Part shown: one piece after another, positions 5,345 through 5,906 of the stretch
How the letters are laid out: the number at the start of each line of letters is the position of its first letter
How positions within the stretch are numbered: position 1 is the stretch's first letter
Assembly (NCBI GenBank): GCA_025963265.1
Contig: JAOPUY010000509.1
Location: 1-5,906, forward strand
Reading direction: 5' to 3'
DNA: 5,906 nucleotides
DNA from: Frankiales bacterium
GTDB lineage: Bacteria; Actinomycetota; Actinomycetes; Mycobacteriales; Jatrophihabitantaceae
Translations under genes and position numbers: made by a program
The notes under the pieces: generated by a model
Seen by the model: only the letters and a program-made list of their open reading frames with translations
What the model was told of the DNA's origin: nothing
The model's database searches: none

Positions 5345-5906
5345 ATGGCGACTGAGGACGGTCCAGCTGAGGTCGATCCCACCGAACAGCGGATCGCGGT
5401 CATCGGCGACGTCGGCGGGCACCGGGCGGAACTGGCGGCCGAGCTCGTCCGGCTCGGCGCTGACCCGGTGACCCTGGAGTTGCCGGCGGATCTCACGGTC
5501 GTCCAGGTCGGCGATCTGGTGCATCGGGGCCCGGACTCCGACGGGGTGATCGCCCTGGTCGACCGCTATCTGACTGACCAACCCGGGCAGTGGGTTCAGC
5601 TGGTGGGAAACCACGAGGCGCAGTACCTGCGGGAGCCGGACTTCGAGTGGCCCGAGACGATCGGCGAGGCGGCGGCGGCGACGGTCCGGGAGTGGTGGTC
5701 GAATGGCCGACTTCGGGCCGCGGTGGCCTTTCGCGCCGCAGGCGAGGATTTCCTGGTCACGCACGCCGGTCTGACCGAGGGATTTTGGCGGCAGGCCCTG
5801 GACTCGCCGGCCACGGCCGCCGACGCGGCGCGGGCGCTCAACTCCTTCATCGGCGCCCATGAGGGCGTGCTGTTCTACGCCGGTCAGATGCTCGGCGGTG
5901 GCGCCC
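5345..5906 (+). CDS. Calcineurin-like metallophosphoesterase, N-terminal part (3' end outside window)
   Basis: The frame is open from ATG 5345 to the right edge, giving 187 residues without a stop. Motifs of the calcineurin-like (Metallophos) fold appear in order: IAVIGDVGGH (17-26), VGDLVHRGPDS (55-65), LVGNHE (86-91) and FLVTHAG (136-142). Family proteins use two metal ions to hydrolyse phosphoesters in proteins, nucleotides or other small molecules; the GDxxxRGxxS form is typical of the Ser/Thr protein phosphatase and diadenosine-tetraphosphatase branch. The first motif is unusual: the His two residues after the Asp, normally a metal ligand (GDxHG), is Gly here, with a His two further on (H26). 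The gene is divergent from the aldo/keto reductase with 51 bases between the starts. A TAGCTT (5313-5318) could be a -10, but no matching -35 is seen, and the ribosome site before the ATG is weak. A start at the adjacent TTG (5342) is possible. Confidence 0.88.
   Translation, partial: MATEDGPAEVDPTEQRIAVIGDVGGHRAELAAELVRLGADPVTLELPADLTVVQVGDLVHRGPDSDGVIALVDRYLTDQPGQWVQLVGNHEAQYLREPDFEWPETIGEAAAATVREWWSNGRLRAAVAFRAAGEDFLVTHAGLTEGFWRQALDSPATAADAARALNSFIGAHEGVLFYAGQMLGGGA

Noticed and set aside
5294..5860. In-frame extension of the minus-strand aldo/keto reductase to a 483-residue protein
   Set aside because: The extra 189 residues are antisense to a clear metallophosphoesterase with intact motifs and resemble no domain; open antisense frames are common at this GC content.

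Overview
The window is chromosome-like DNA of very high GC content with strong third-position G/C bias. It uses GTG as well as ATG starts, and its stem-loop terminators lack T-tracts. The gene families present (DUF427, a DHA2 exporter next to a TetR regulator, a short GndA-type 6-phosphogluconate dehydrogenase, and a metallophosphoesterase with a GDVGGH motif) point to an actinobacterium. I cannot name a genus. No rRNA, tRNA, insertion sequence, phage gene or CRISPR array is visible.

Layout: (1) positions 1-350 hold the 3' end of an aldo/keto reductase on the + strand. (2) 351-514 is a convergent gap without a gene. It contains a small hairpin and a larger nested hairpin, both candidate terminators. 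(3) 515-1536 is a minus-strand pair, a TetR-family regulator and a DUF427 protein, joined by a 4-bp ATGA stop/start overlap. (4) 1537-1683 is a divergent control region with face-to-face promoters, two 24-bp inverted-repeat operator candidates and a perfect 14-bp tandem repeat. (5) 1684-3159 encodes a DHA2-type MFS exporter, followed by a 14-bp perfect-stem terminator. (6) 3313-4377 encodes a GndA-type 6-phosphogluconate dehydrogenase. (7) 4409-5293 encodes a complete aldo/keto reductase on the minus strand, convergent with gnd. (8) 5345 to the right edge is the start of a calcineurin-like metallophosphoesterase, divergent from the reductase.

The most interesting unit is the divergent module regulator + DUF427 <-> exporter. 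The sequence suggests that the TetR protein binds two sites lying on the same DNA face. These would block both its own operon and the exporter, with an unknown exported or toxic compound as inducer. The DUF427 protein, tied to the regulator by translational coupling, is the part with no known job. The remaining genes look like ordinary central or redox metabolism: the pentose phosphate enzyme makes reduced cofactor and the two aldo/keto reductases consume it. I see no evidence that they form one pathway with the efflux module.
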